Source: an uncultured Pelagibacteraceae bacterium
GTDB taxonomy: Bacteria > Pseudomonadota > Alphaproteobacteria > Pelagibacterales > Pelagibacteraceae
Direction: 5' to 3'
Length of the DNA: 64,000 nt
NCBI GenBank assembly: GCA_902543295.1
Contig: CACBXW010000002.1
Span: 119,501-183,500, forward strand
Made by a program: the position numbers and the translations under genes. This document shows, one piece after another, positions 10,774 through 21,141 of this stretch (its first letter is position 1; every line of letters begins with the position of its first letter). The notes under the pieces are model-generated. The model had not been told where the DNA came from. It saw nothing but the letters and a program-made list of their open reading frames with translations, and made no database searches.

Positions 10774-12582
10774 CTACTCTTTGTTTATCCTTAGAACACC
10801 AATAAATGCTTCTTGAGGTATCTCAACTTTTCCAAATTGCTTAGCTCTAGCTTTACCTTTTTTCTGTTTTTCAAGCAGTTTTCTTTTTCTATCTGTTGCT
10901 CCTCCTCCATGAATTTTTGTTAGCACATCTTTTTTAAAACCTTTGATAGTTTCTCTAGCAATAATTTTACCACCAATAGCTGCTTGGATTGGTATCATAA
11001 AGTTGTGCCTTGGTATTAAATCTTTTAATTTTTCACATACTTCTCTACCCGTAGTTTGAGCAAAATCTTTATGTATCATCATTGCAAGAGCATCAACGGG
11101 TTCTGAGTTCACAAGTATATTCATTTTTACTAGATCTCCTTCTTTGTGATCAATAATTTCATAATCAAAACTAGCATATCCGCTTGTCATAGATTTAAGA
11201 CGATCATTAAAATCAAATACTACCTCATTTAAAGGTATTTCATAATTAATTACTGCACGATTTCCAGAATAACTTAAATTAGTTTGTATACCTCTTTTAT
11301 TTTGACATAACTTAATAATTGATCCCAAGTACTGGTCTGGAGTGATAATTGTAGCTTTAATCCATGGTTCTTCAATAAATTTTATATAAGTAGGATCTGG
11401 TAAATTAGATGGATTTTGAAGTTCGACAATTTCACCATTATTTAAGTGAACTTTATAAACAACGCCAGGTGTTGTTGTTAATAAATTAATATCAAATTCT
11501 CTTTCAAGCCTTTCTGTGATAATTTCAAGGTGTAAAAGACCTAAAAAACCACATCTAAAACCAAGTCCTAAGGCAGATGAAGATTCCGCTTCATAAGAAA
11601 AACTTGCATCATTTAATTGTAATTTAGCAAGTCCATCTTTTAGCTTTTGATATTCTGAACTATCTACGGGAAATAAACCACAAAAAACTACTGGTTTACT
11701 TGGTTTAAAACCTGGTAACGCATCTTTGAGAGGATTCTCTGCATCACATATAGTATCTCCAACTTTAGTTTCTGATAAAATTTTAATACCAGTTGTAATA
11801 AAACCTATTTCTCCAGCATTAAGTTCACTAACATCTTTTGCCTTCGGGGTAAAAACACCAACTTTTTCTACGATATATTCTTGATTTGTAGACATCATTT
11901 TTATTTTCATATTTTTTTTTAGAGTTCCGTCTATGATTCTCACTAATATAACTACTCCAAGATAAGTGTCATACCAGCTATCAACTAATAAACATTTTAA
12001 TTTGCTATTTTTTTCACCCTTAGGTCCAGGCAGAGAGTTAATAATTTGCTCAAGAATTTCATCTATTCCTTGTCCAGTTTTTCCTGAGCAAGGAACAGAA
12101 TTAGATGTATCTATACCTATAACATCTTCAATTTGATTATTTGTTCTATCAAGATCTGATGCTGGTAGATCAATTTTATTTAATACTGGAATAATCTCAT
12201 GATTTATATCAAGTGCTTGATATACATTTGCAAGTGTTTGAGCTTCTACACCTTGTGTACTATCTACAATTAATATTGAGCCCTCGCACGCATAAAGGCT
12301 TCTGCTAACTTCATAGCTAAAATCTACATGTCCTGGGGTGTCTATAATATTTAAAATGTAATTTTTACCATTTTTTGCTTTATAATTTAATTTAACTGTT
12401 TGTGCTTTGATTGTTATTCCTCTCTCTCTTTCTATATCCATAGAGTCTAGCACTTGAGATTTCATTTCTCTGTCACTTAAACCTCCACATTTATGAATTA
12501 TTCTATCAGCTATAGTTGATTTACCATGATCTATATGAGCTATAATTGCAAAATTCCTAATGTTGTCAATTGTATCGCCCAT
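10774..12582 (-). CDS. lepA: Elongation factor 4 (LepA)
   Basis: A 602-residue translational GTPase that acts on stalled or mis-translocated ribosomes and affects initiation-complex assembly. G motifs are AHIDHGKST (G1), DTPGHVDF (G3) and NKIDLP (G4). The LepA-specific C-terminal domain ends with [26 protein letters not shown], and the total length matches the family. It begins 2 bases after the pheT stop, and tRNA-Ser follows 7 bases after its own stop, so it sits inside a long translation operon. Confidence 0.97.
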   Translation of the reverse strand: MGDTIDNIRNFAIIAHIDHGKSTIADRIIHKCGGLSDREMKSQVLDSMDIERERGITIKAQTVKLNYKAKNGKNYILNIIDTPGHVDFSYEVSRSLYACEGSILIVDSTQGVEAQTLANVYQALDINHEIIPVLNKIDLPASDLDRTNNQIEDVIGIDTSNSVPCSGKTGQGIDEILEQIINSLPGPKGEKNSKLKCLLVDSWYDTYLGVVILVRIIDGTLKKNMKIKMMSTNQEYIVEKVGVFTPKAKDVSELNAGEIGFITTGIKILSETKVGDTICDAENPLKDALPGFKPSKPVVFCGLFPVDSSEYQKLKDGLAKLQLNDASFSYEAESSSALGLGFRCGFLGLLHLEIITERLEREFDINLLTTTPGVVYKVHLNNGEIVELQNPSNLPDPTYIKFIEEPWIKATIITPDQYLGSIIKLCQNKRGIQTNLSYSGNRAVINYEIPLNEVVFDFNDRLKSMTSGYASFDYEIIDHKEGDLVKMNILVNSEPVDALAMMIHKDFAQTTGREVCEKLKDLIPRHNFMIPIQAAIGGKIIARETIKGFKKDVLTKIHGGGATDRKRKLLEKQKKGKARAKQFGKVEIPQEAFIGVLRINKE

Positions 12583-12584
12583 TT

Positions 12585-14993
12585 TTAGGATCTAATTTTT
12601 GCGCCAGACTTTGACTCAACTGAGGAGATGATTAGTTTATTAATATTCTCCAAGTCATTTTCATTTAATGTTTTTTCCTCTGACTGAATAGTTACATTAA
12701 CAGCTATAGATTTTTTTCCCTCTGGTATATTTTCTCCCTCAAACACATCGAATACTATTACTGACTTAATTAATTTATCATCAACAGATTTAATTATATT
12801 AACCAATTCTTGAGATTTAAAGTTTTTATTAATAATAAATGCAAAATCTCTCTCTGATTTTTGGAAATCAGAAAATTTATATTCAGATTTTGAATCTTTT
12901 ATCTTTTGTTTTGAATCTTTTATATAATCAAGACAAATTTCAAATATTACCAAACCTTCAGTTTTTATATCTAATTTTTTTATTATGTTTGGATGAATCT
13001 CGCCAAAATATGCTAGAGCATTTTTTTCGTTTTTATTTTGGTACACTCCTCCAGATTTTCCTGGGTGATAATAAGAAGGAGTTTTATCATCTATAACAAT
13101 ATCATCTTTATCAATCCCTGCTTCACAAAGACTTTGAATTACATCTTTTTTTACATCGAATGTGTCTACAATTCTTTCTTTATCATTCCAAGATAATCTT
13201 GAAACCTTTCCTGCCCTCACGGCTCCTATAACAGTCAGTTGATCTCCAGGATTTTTCCCTTTAAACGCTGGACCGATTTCAAATAAAGAAATATCTTTAA
13301 ATCCTCTATCTAAATTTTTCTTCAAATAAAATAATAAATTTGGAAAAATAGAATTTCTTAAAACATTAAGATCTGAACTAATCGGATTTACAATTGGTAT
13401 TTCTTCATCATTTTCTTTAAATAATTGATTAATTTTAGAGTCAGTAAATGACCAAGTCACAGTTTCTAAATAACCCTTTGATGCCACGGATCTTTGTAAA
13501 AAATGAAATAATTTCTGATAATAATTAAGTGTAGGCTTTAATCTTGTCTTAATTGGTTCTGATGTATTAATATGTTCGTAGCCTTTTATTCTTACTATTT
13601 CTTCAACAATATCAATTGATTGAGTTATGTCTGGTCTCCAAGAAGGTACTACTAACTTTAAAATTTTTTTATTTTTAGATACATCAAAACCTAACTTTTC
13701 AAGTATTTTAATTAATTCTTTGTTTTCAACATTAAATCCTGTCGTTTTTTCAAAAAGAAATGGGTCAAAATTAATTATTGTTTTTTTATAATTATCAATT
13801 TTTTTTACATCTAAGTTACTTATTTCGCCTCCACAAATTTGTTTTATTAGCTCAGACGCTTTTATTAATCCTTCTTCAATTGAAAGGGGATCTATGCCTC
13901 TTTCGAATCTGAATTTTGCATCTGTATCTATATTTAATTGTTTAGAGGTTTTTCTTATTGAACGTGGCAAAAAATAAGCAGATTCTAATAATATATTTTT
14001 AGTCGAATATTCTGTTCCAGATCTTGTCCCACCAATTATGCCGCCTAGACCAAGGACTCCAGATCTGTCAGAAATAACGCACATATCATTTTCTAAAATG
14101 TATTTTTTATTATCTAAGGCTTCGAAGCTTTCTCCTTTAGAAGAACTTCTAACAATAACTTCATTATCTATTTTATCTGCATCATAAGCGTGTAATGGTC
14201 TATTTAAATCAAACATTACATAATTAGTAATATCGACTATCGCAGATATTGGTTTTTGGCCTAAAGACAGAATCTTATCTTTTAGCCATTTTGGACTCTC
14301 TTTATTTGTTACACCTTTTATTAAACAACTTCCAAATATTGTGCATCCTTGGGCTTTTTCTTTTTTTATTGTTACGTTTATATTTTGATTACCTCTATAT
14401 TTTAAATTGGATTTTTTATTAATTTTTAATGTACCAGCACCAGCAGCAGATAAATCTCTAGCAATTCCTCTTACTCCTAAACAATCTGGTCTATTGGGCG
14501 TGATTGATAAATCTATTACTTTTTCAGAAGTTTTTTTAAAATATTTTTCTCCAATTTTGTTTGCATATTTATTGTTTTTTAATTCTATAATTCCATCACT
14601 TTCATTGGATAATAGTAATTCTGACTCAGAACAGAGCATTCCATATGATGTTACACCTCTTATTTTACTTACAGATAATTTCATCTGATTTTTAGGAATA
14701 ATCGATCCTGGAGGTGCATAAACAGTCAAAAGACCATTTTTTGCATTCGGGGCTCCACATACTACTTCAATTGTTTTGTCGCTACCTATATCAACATCAC
14801 ATAACTTCAATCTGTCAGCATTAGGATGAGTTTTGGCATTTATAATTTTTGCAACAATAAATGTATCTAATTCAGATGTAGAGCTCTCAAAACTTTCTAC
14901 TTCTAGACCTATATTGGTTAATTTATCTATTATTTGATTATTATTAAATTTTGTATCAAGATGGTTTTTTAACCAGTCAACGGTGAACTTCAT
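12585..14993 (-). CDS. pheT: Phenylalanine-tRNA ligase beta subunit
   Basis: An 802-residue subunit of the tetrameric PheRS. The N-terminal tRNA-binding domain (about 40-150) contains [15 protein letters not shown] and [11 protein letters not shown]. The B3/B4 editing domain follows ([20 protein letters not shown]), then the B5 domain, the catalytic-like core (RDFAF) and the C-terminal anticodon-binding FDX-ACB domain ending [11 protein letters not shown]. Its ATG overlaps the pheS stop by 4 bases (ATGA), which couples subunit synthesis. Length is normal. Confidence 0.97.
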   Translation of the reverse strand: MKFTVDWLKNHLDTKFNNNQIIDKLTNIGLEVESFESSTSELDTFIVAKIINAKTHPNADRLKLCDVDIGSDKTIEVVCGAPNAKNGLLTVYAPPGSIIPKNQMKLSVSKIRGVTSYGMLCSESELLLSNESDGIIELKNNKYANKIGEKYFKKTSEKVIDLSITPNRPDCLGVRGIARDLSAAGAGTLKINKKSNLKYRGNQNINVTIKKEKAQGCTIFGSCLIKGVTNKESPKWLKDKILSLGQKPISAIVDITNYVMFDLNRPLHAYDADKIDNEVIVRSSSKGESFEALDNKKYILENDMCVISDRSGVLGLGGIIGGTRSGTEYSTKNILLESAYFLPRSIRKTSKQLNIDTDAKFRFERGIDPLSIEEGLIKASELIKQICGGEISNLDVKKIDNYKKTIINFDPFLFEKTTGFNVENKELIKILEKLGFDVSKNKKILKLVVPSWRPDITQSIDIVEEIVRIKGYEHINTSEPIKTRLKPTLNYYQKLFHFLQRSVASKGYLETVTWSFTDSKINQLFKENDEEIPIVNPISSDLNVLRNSIFPNLLFYLKKNLDRGFKDISLFEIGPAFKGKNPGDQLTVIGAVRAGKVSRLSWNDKERIVDTFDVKKDVIQSLCEAGIDKDDIVIDDKTPSYYHPGKSGGVYQNKNEKNALAYFGEIHPNIIKKLDIKTEGLVIFEICLDYIKDSKQKIKDSKSEYKFSDFQKSERDFAFIINKNFKSQELVNIIKSVDDKLIKSVIVFDVFEGENIPEGKKSIAVNVTIQSEEKTLNENDLENINKLIISSVESKSGAKIRS

Positions 14994-16057
14994 CTACTAA
15001 GTCCTCTATAATTTGATGGGACATCTAATGGATCAAAACCAAAGTGACTTAACCATCTATAATCAGTCTCAAAAAAAGCTCTTAAATCGTTAATTCCATA
15101 TTTCAACATTCCCAGTCTGTCTATGCCAATTCCAAAGGCATATCCTTGATATTTACTTGGATTAACTTTTACATTTTTTAAAACATTTGGATGAACCATT
15201 CCACAACCTAAAATTTCTAGCCATTTATCACCTTCACCAATTACTATCTTTCCATTTTTAATTTCATATCCTATATCTACTTCTGCCGAAGGTTCAGTAA
15301 ATGGAAAATGACTTGGTCTAAATCTCATTTTAATTTTATCAACTTCAAAAAACTCCTTAATAAAATAATTTAAACATCCTTTTAGATGTCCCATGTTTAT
15401 ATTTTTATCTATATGTAACCCTTCAACTTGATGAAACATCGGAGCATGGGTTTGATCACTATCTGATCTGTAAGTTCGTCCCGGAGCAATAATTTTAAAA
15501 GGAGGTTTACCTTTTAGCATAGTTCTTACCTGAACTGGAGATGTGTGAGTTCTCAAAAGTAATTCCTTATTATTATCTAGATAAAAAGTATCATGCATAT
15601 CTCTAGCTGGATGATTATCTGGTGTATTTAATGCTGTAAAATTATTATATTCATTTTCTACATCTGGGCCTTCCTCAACACTAAATCCTATTTCAGAAAA
15701 TATAGATGAAATTTCATCTATTACCTGGGAGACTGGATGAATTTTACCAATTTTAATATCTCTTTCTGGAAGAGTTACATCAATTTTTTCTTTCTCAAGC
15801 TTTAAATTAATTTCTTTAGTTTCTATTTCTTGAATTTTGATTAATATTTTATTTTGAAGTTCGTCTTTAACATTATTTAAATCTGAGGCTAATTTTTTTC
15901 TTTCTTCTACAGAAATCGAACCTAATTTTTTAAATTCGTTCGATATAATTCCGTTTTTTCCAAATAGTTCTGATTTAATGTTGTTGACCTTATCAACATT
16001 ATTTTCCGTATTAAGTTTATCGATATAATCATCTTTTATTTTTTTAATATCAGACAT
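14990..16057 (-). CDS. pheS: Phenylalanine-tRNA ligase alpha subunit
   Basis: A 355-residue class II aminoacyl-tRNA synthetase subunit carrying the active site. After an N-terminal coiled coil (residues about 1-85), motif 2 appears in [25 protein letters not shown] and motif 3 in [24 protein letters not shown] and [17 protein letters not shown] are strongly conserved in PheS. It sits 43 bases after rplT in the same direction. I see no phenylalanine attenuator (no pheM-like leader) in that gap. Confidence 0.97.
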   Translation of the reverse strand: MSDIKKIKDDYIDKLNTENNVDKVNNIKSELFGKNGIISNEFKKLGSISVEERKKLASDLNNVKDELQNKILIKIQEIETKEINLKLEKEKIDVTLPERDIKIGKIHPVSQVIDEISSIFSEIGFSVEEGPDVENEYNNFTALNTPDNHPARDMHDTFYLDNNKELLLRTHTSPVQVRTMLKGKPPFKIIAPGRTYRSDSDQTHAPMFHQVEGLHIDKNINMGHLKGCLNYFIKEFFEVDKIKMRFRPSHFPFTEPSAEVDIGYEIKNGKIVIGEGDKWLEILGCGMVHPNVLKNVKVNPSKYQGYAFGIGIDRLGMLKYGINDLRAFFETDYRWLSHFGFDPLDVPSNYRGLSR

Positions 16058-16100
16058 TTTGATAGAATATTTGTTAAAGGAAGAAAAACAATAGTCTTGA

Positions 16101-16457
16101 TTAATTTAATGCTGCTTGAGCCCTTTTAACTATAGTTTTGAAAGCTTCAGGGTTATCGTAAGCAATTTCTGCAAGAATTTTTCTATCTAATTTAATTCCA
16201 GATTTGCTTAAACCATTAATAAACTTTGAGTATGTTATACCTTCGGATTTAACACCAGCATTAATTCTTTGTATCCACAGTGATTTGAAATCTCTTTTTT
16301 TATTTCTTCTATCTCTATAAGCATACTGCATGGCTTTCTCCATTGCTTGTCTTGCAACTCTTATAGTATTTTTTCTTCTTCCCCACTGTCCTTTAACAGC
16401 TTTTAAAACTTTTTTATGTTTAGCTCTACTTGTAACTCCTCTTTTAACTCTTGCCAT
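16101..16457 (-). CDS. rplT: 50S ribosomal protein L20
   Basis: A 118-residue ribosomal protein needed early in 50S assembly. The basic N-terminal tail [19 protein letters not shown] and the core [18 protein letters not shown] are diagnostic. It starts after a single base following the rpmI stop. In enterobacteria L20 represses the rpmI-rplT mRNA; no obvious pseudoknot is visible in the 52 bases before rpmI. Confidence 0.97.
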   Translation of the reverse strand: MARVKRGVTSRAKHKKVLKAVKGQWGRRKNTIRVARQAMEKAMQYAYRDRRNKKRDFKSLWIQRINAGVKSEGITYSKFINGLSKSGIKLDRKILAEIAYDNPEAFKTIVKRAQAALN

Positions 16458-16458
16458 T

Positions 16459-16665
16459 TTATCCTCTTAAGCTGTAAGGCATATAAGATTTTACTATCTT
16501 ACCATCTTGTTTGGATAAAACAGTTGTGCCTCTTTGTTTTCTAATTTGTGAATTTGTTCTTTTAATCATGCCGTGTCTTTTTCCAGCCTGTGGGGTAATA
16601 ACCTTACCTTTAGCTGAGATTTTAAATCTTTTTTTTGCTGAACTTTTTGTTTTTAACTTGGGCAT
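16459..16665 (-). CDS. rpmI: 50S ribosomal protein L35
   Basis: A 68-residue basic ribosomal protein. [15 protein letters not shown] and the region [19 protein letters not shown] are typical L35 motifs, and the length is normal. It lies between infC (52 bases upstream) and rplT (1 base downstream), the standard bacterial order infC-rpmI-rplT. Confidence 0.97.
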   Translation of the reverse strand: MPKLKTKSSAKKRFKISAKGKVITPQAGKRHGMIKRTNSQIRKQRGTTVLSKQDGKIVKSYMPYSLRG

Positions 16666-16717
16666 AATTTTCGGGGTTATACAAATATTAAATTAAATTT
16701 ACAACTAGAAATATGGC

Positions 16718-17263
16718 TTATAAAGGCTGGATTACCATAATCATTTGCTTTCCATCAAATTTTGGCTGAAGCTCTACTCTTCCAATAGTCTCCATGTCTG
16801 CCTTAATTTTATCCATTAATTCATTGCCAAGGTTTGAATGTTGTAATTCTCTCCCTTTAAACCTTATTGTAAATTTGACTTTATCGCCTTTTGCCAAAAA
16901 TTTTTGAGCATTTTTAATTTTGAAAGTGTAGTCATGAACTTCTGTAACTGGCCTTAATTTTATTTCTTTTAATTCAATTTTTTTTTGTTTTTTTTTTGCT
17001 TTGTTAGCTTTTTTTTGTGCATCGTATTTATATTTACCCATGTCCATAATTTTACAGACAGGCGGTTTTGCATTTGGAGCAATTTCAATTAAATCTAAAC
17101 CTTCATTTTTTGCTTTATTGATAGCTTCATTTAAATTTAAAATTCCTAAATTTTCTCCATCACTTGCAATAACTTGAACTTCATTTGATGTAATCCTGTT
17201 GTTAGACCTTGGGCCTCTTGCTTTGGTTCTTTTTTGAAAATAATTTTGTTTAAAATCTGCCAC
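16718..17263 (-). CDS. infC: Translation initiation factor IF-3
   Basis: A 181-residue factor that keeps the 30S subunit free and checks the start codon. The N-terminal domain has RITSNEVQVIASDGENLG and the linker is Lys-rich (DAQKKANKAKKKQKK). The C-terminal domain includes KEIKLRPVTEVHDYTFK and VKFTIRFKGRELQH. The start is GTG 17263-17261, placed with no gap after the thrS stop codon. IF-3 genes often use rare starts (AUU in Escherichia coli) as part of autoregulation; GTG may play the same role here, which is inference. Confidence 0.96.
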   Translation of the reverse strand: MADFKQNYFQKRTKARGPRSNNRITSNEVQVIASDGENLGILNLNEAINKAKNEGLDLIEIAPNAKPPVCKIMDMGKYKYDAQKKANKAKKKQKKIELKEIKLRPVTEVHDYTFKIKNAQKFLAKGDKVKFTIRFKGRELQHSNLGNELMDKIKADMETIGRVELQPKFDGKQMIMVIQPL

Positions 17264-19183
17264 TTAAATTGAAGGGGCTTTATTTAGATCGGAGTATTTT
17301 TTTATAAATTCTTTCAAAGCCATATTTTCTTGTTTATTAGAGTCCAATCTTCTAATAGTTACACTGTTGGAGTCAACTTCTTTTTTTCCACAAATCAATA
17401 ACATTGGTACTTTTGTTAAAGAATGATCTCTTATTTTATAATTTAAATTGTGATTTTTAAGATCCACCTCGACAATCAAACCAACCCGTTTTAATTCCTT
17501 AGCTACACTTTTAGCATATTCATCAAAATCACTAGAGATTGGAATAATTACTGCCTGTAAAGGTGATATCCAAAATGGTAGCTTGCCTGCATAATTCTCT
17601 ATAAGGATACCTATGAACCTTTCTAAAGATCCAAATAATGCTCTGTGTAACATTACAGGTACTTTTTTAGTTCCATCTTTATCAACAAAAGAAGCTCCTA
17701 ATCTACCTGGTAAATTTAAATCTACTTGCAAGGTTCCACACTGCCAATCTCTACCGATTGCATCTCTTAAAACAAATTCAATTTTTGGTCCATAAAATGC
17801 GCCCTCACCTTTATTAATTGAGTACTCTAGCTTTGTCGCTTTGATTGCCTCTAACAACGCAGCCTCTGATTTATCCCAAACTTTATCGTCACCAACTCTT
17901 AAATCTGGTCTATCTGAATATTTTAAAATAACATCTTCAAAACCAAGATCTTTATAAATTTCTAAAATTAAATTTGTAACACTCAAACATTCTTCAGTAA
18001 TTTGTTCTTCTGTACAAAAAATATGTGCATCATCTTGAGTAAAGGCTCTTACACGTAATAATCCATGCAATGCACCTGAAGGTTCATATCTATGAACTTT
18101 TCCAAATTCTGACATCTTTAAAGGTAAGTCTCTATAACTTTTAAGTCCTTGATTAAATACTTGAACACACCCAGGACAATTCATGGGTTTAATTGCAAAT
18201 ACTTTTTCATCTGGTGTAGTTGAAGTATACATGTTAGCTCCAAATTTTTCCCAGTGGCCAGATTTTTCCCATAAAGATCTATCAAGTATTTCTGGCGTAT
18301 TTATCTCTTTGTAACCATCGTGATCTTGTTTCATTCTCATATATGAAACTAATTTTTGGAACAAATTCCATCCTTTCTGGTGCCAAAACACAGATCCAGG
18401 ACTTTCTTCTCTAAAATGGAATAAATCCATCTCTTTTCCAATTTTTCTATGATCTCTTTTTTCTGCTTCCTCGATTCTCTGAAGATAAAGGTCTAATTCT
18501 TTTTGAGTTGCCCAACCAGTACCATATATTCTTTGAAGCATTTCATTTTTAGAGTCACCACGCCAATAAGCTCCAGATACTTTTGTCAGTTTAAAAGCTT
18601 TACCTATTTTACCAGAAGATACTAAATGTGGACCTCTACATAAATCATGCCATGTTTCGCCATGATGATAAACAGTTAGTTCTTCGTTTTTAGGAATGCT
18701 CTCAATTATCTCAGCTTTGTATTTTTCTCCAATTTTTTTAAAATGACTTATTGCTTTATCTCTCTCCCAAACTTCTTTTCTTGTTTTTACATCTTTATCT
18801 ATTATCTCTGACATTTTTTTTTCAATCTTTTTTAGATCATCGCTAGTAAATGGCTCTTTTCTTGCAAAATCATAATAAAATCCATTTTCTATAACTGGCC
18901 CAATTGTTACCTGTGTGCCTGGGTATAGTTCTTGAACGGCCATAGCCATTATATGTGCAGTGTCATGTCTAATGACTTCTAAACCCTCAGGATCTTTAGC
19001 TGTAAATATTTCAATAGAACAATCTTGATCAATAAGAGTATATAAATCTTTAAGTTCACCGTTTATGCTCATAACCAGAGCTTGCTTACCTAAAGACTTA
19101 CTAATTTTTTCAGCAACCTCAGTGCCTGTTATACTTTTTTCAAAGTTTAATTTTTTTCCATCAGGTAATGTAATATTTGGCAT
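17264..19183 (-). CDS. thrS: Threonine-tRNA ligase
   Basis: A 639-residue class II synthetase. An N-terminal TGS domain (1-60) is followed by the editing domain with HDTAHIMAMAVQ and CRGPHLV, then the catalytic core. The zinc ligands expected for the family are in MNCPGCVQVF, DDAHIF and VMLHRALFGSLERF. The anticodon-binding domain closes the protein. Its start overlaps the glycosyltransferase stop by one base (TAATG), and its stop abuts infC. Length and domain order are normal. Confidence 0.97.
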   Translation of the reverse strand: MPNITLPDGKKLNFEKSITGTEVAEKISKSLGKQALVMSINGELKDLYTLIDQDCSIEIFTAKDPEGLEVIRHDTAHIMAMAVQELYPGTQVTIGPVIENGFYYDFARKEPFTSDDLKKIEKKMSEIIDKDVKTRKEVWERDKAISHFKKIGEKYKAEIIESIPKNEELTVYHHGETWHDLCRGPHLVSSGKIGKAFKLTKVSGAYWRGDSKNEMLQRIYGTGWATQKELDLYLQRIEEAEKRDHRKIGKEMDLFHFREESPGSVFWHQKGWNLFQKLVSYMRMKQDHDGYKEINTPEILDRSLWEKSGHWEKFGANMYTSTTPDEKVFAIKPMNCPGCVQVFNQGLKSYRDLPLKMSEFGKVHRYEPSGALHGLLRVRAFTQDDAHIFCTEEQITEECLSVTNLILEIYKDLGFEDVILKYSDRPDLRVGDDKVWDKSEAALLEAIKATKLEYSINKGEGAFYGPKIEFVLRDAIGRDWQCGTLQVDLNLPGRLGASFVDKDGTKKVPVMLHRALFGSLERFIGILIENYAGKLPFWISPLQAVIIPISSDFDEYAKSVAKELKRVGLIVEVDLKNHNLNYKIRDHSLTKVPMLLICGKKEVDSNSVTIRRLDSNKQENMALKEFIKKYSDLNKAPSI

Positions 19184-20337
19184 TAATTTATTAATTTTTT
19201 ATACTCTGAATAAGTAGAAAAACACATTTTTTCAACATTAAATTTTGAAACAACATTTTTTCTACCTTCTATGCCCATTTGATTGATAGTCTGTTCATCT
19301 AAATTCATAATTTCTATTAATTTTTTTGAAAGATCGTCAGAGTTGTTTGCTTCAAATAAAAATCCTGTTCTATTTTCATTTATAGTCTCTTTTGATCCCC
19401 CAATATTACTTGCAACAATTGGTTTTTTCATTGCCTGAGCCTCAACAGATATTCTTCCAAAAGCTTCTGGTTCTATAGATGAAGAAACTATGATGTCTGA
19501 AACTTTGTAAGCTAGAGGCATATTTTTACAATGATCTATAAATTTTACTTGGTTAGTTAATCTATACTGTTCAACTAACCTAATAAGTTTCTTTTTGTAA
19601 AGTTCTCTTCCTTGATCGCTTCCAAGAATAATTACATTAAATACCTCGTGTCCTAAATTAATATTTACTTTATTAACAGCATCTAAAAACATTTCTTGGC
19701 CTTTCCATTCTGTTAATCTTCCAGGTAATAGAACAGTTTTTCTCTCAATTTTAAGTCCCCATGATTTAAATAATTCATCTTCATCTGTTTCTATAGTAGT
19801 TGATGGATCAAAATAGTCAGTATTAATGCCTCTAAATATCACCAAGAATTTTTTTTTATCATTAAGGTATTCAGAGTAGTTTTCTTTAATATGTGAAAAT
19901 ATAAAATTAGACCCAGCAATAATTAAATCTGATCTCAACATTACAGAATTATATAATTTTTTTAATTTACTTTTAAAATTATATGTTCCATGAAATGTAG
20001 TTACAAATTTACGTCCTGTGATTTTGGTAGCTAGCAAACAAGACCATGCAGGTGCTCTACTTCTCGCGTGGACAATATTAATTCCATAAAATAAAATTAT
20101 TAAAGAAATAATTATTGAATTAAAAAAAACCAAAATGGGGTTTTTGGAATTAACAGGTAACCTTATATATTTAACTTTTTTTTTATCTATAAACTTTGTT
20201 AATTCACCACCGTTGCAAATTAAAAAAGATTTACAATCATTTTCATGTAGATAGTGTGCGATATCATAACAACCTGTTTCTGCGCCACCGTATCCAAGTT
20301 TTGGTATAACTTGCAGAACTTTCAATTTTGGATGCAT
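19183..20337 (-). CDS. GT4-family glycosyltransferase
   Basis: A 384-residue GT-B fold enzyme. The N-terminal acceptor half begins VLQVIPKLGYGGAETGCYDIA, a common opening of family 4 retaining glycosyltransferases. The C-terminal nucleotide-sugar half has LLPGRLTEWKGQEMFLDAV and the EX7E motif in EPEAFGRISVEAQAM. It probably adds a hexose in lipopolysaccharide or another surface glycan at the inner face of the membrane; donor and acceptor are unknown. It is the first gene of the thrS-infC operon and is joined to thrS by a one-base overlap, an unusual partner. Confidence 0.9.
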   Translation of the reverse strand: MHPKLKVLQVIPKLGYGGAETGCYDIAHYLHENDCKSFLICNGGELTKFIDKKKVKYIRLPVNSKNPILVFFNSIIISLIILFYGINIVHARSRAPAWSCLLATKITGRKFVTTFHGTYNFKSKLKKLYNSVMLRSDLIIAGSNFIFSHIKENYSEYLNDKKKFLVIFRGINTDYFDPSTTIETDEDELFKSWGLKIERKTVLLPGRLTEWKGQEMFLDAVNKVNINLGHEVFNVIILGSDQGRELYKKKLIRLVEQYRLTNQVKFIDHCKNMPLAYKVSDIIVSSSIEPEAFGRISVEAQAMKKPIVASNIGGSKETINENRTGFLFEANNSDDLSKKLIEIMNLDEQTINQMGIEGRKNVVSKFNVEKMCFSTYSEYKKLIN

Positions 20338-20379
20338 ATGGTAGAGTTATAATATTTCAAATCAATTTTAATACTTTAT

Positions 20380-21141
20380 ATGAAAAAATTTAAATTTCTA
20401 AAAATTTCTAAAACAAAAAAACTAAGATATATAAGCAATTATTATAAGAAAAATCTTTATATTATATTTTTACCAGGTTTTGCATCCGATATAGAAGGAG
20501 ATAAACCTAAAAGATTTTTAAACTATGCTAAAAAAAATAAATTAGGTTTTTTGGCACTAGAATATTCTGGATACGGAAAATCTTCAGGTGAATTTACAAA
20601 AGGGAATATTTCCACTTGGTCAAATGATGCAAAACAGACTATTAAGAATATAGTTAAAAAAAATGATATAATTTTAATAGGTTCTAGTATGGGTGCTTGG
20701 ATTTCTTTATTATTATTTAAATCAATTAAGAAACAGATTAAAGGCTTTATGGGAATTGGCTCTGCTCCAGAATTTTTAACAAGAATAATGTGGAAAAAAT
20801 TTTCAAAAAAGACGAAGAGTGAAATTATCAAAAAAGGTATTAGCAAAATTAAAAATGGTGGTTATGAGTATCTCATAACTAATCAATTAATTAAAGATGG
20901 AAGAAAAAAACAAAATAAAGTTTTGAATGTTAAAATTCCAATGAAAATACCTGTTACTATGGTCCATGGTCAAAAAGATGAAGTTGTACCAATTAAATAC
21001 TCAAGAGAAGTTTTAAAAATCTTCAGCAAAGCAAAAAAAAAATTAAATATAATTAAGAAGGGTGACCATAGTCTCTCTTCAAAAAAAAATCTAAATATTA
21101 TTTGTAAAGAGTTAGATAATATTATTAAAAATACTAACTAG
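20380..21141 (+). CDS. Alpha/beta hydrolase
   Basis: A 253-residue cytoplasmic alpha/beta hydrolase. The nucleophile elbow is GSSMGAW (about residue 104-110), the acid is the Asp in VHGQKDEVVP, and the base is the His in KKGDHSLSS. The oxyanion loop region is FLPGFASDIEGDK. Overall it resembles the ABHD10-like family of small esterases and thioesterases, but the substrate cannot be predicted. It diverges from the glycosyltransferase with 42 bases between starts and overlaps gltB tail to tail by 8 bases. Confidence 0.85.
   Translation: MKKFKFLKISKTKKLRYISNYYKKNLYIIFLPGFASDIEGDKPKRFLNYAKKNKLGFLALEYSGYGKSSGEFTKGNISTWSNDAKQTIKNIVKKNDIILIGSSMGAWISLLLFKSIKKQIKGFMGIGSAPEFLTRIMWKKFSKKTKSEIIKKGISKIKNGGYEYLITNQLIKDGRKKQNKVLNVKIPMKIPVTMVHGQKDEVVPIKYSREVLKIFSKAKKKLNIIKKGDHSLSSKKNLNIICKELDNIIKNTN

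Noticed and set aside
10559-10816. An 85-codon plus-strand ORF spanning tRNA-Ser
   Set aside because: It runs through the tRNA gene and into the lepA end on the opposite strand; the peptide has no family features. A chance open frame.
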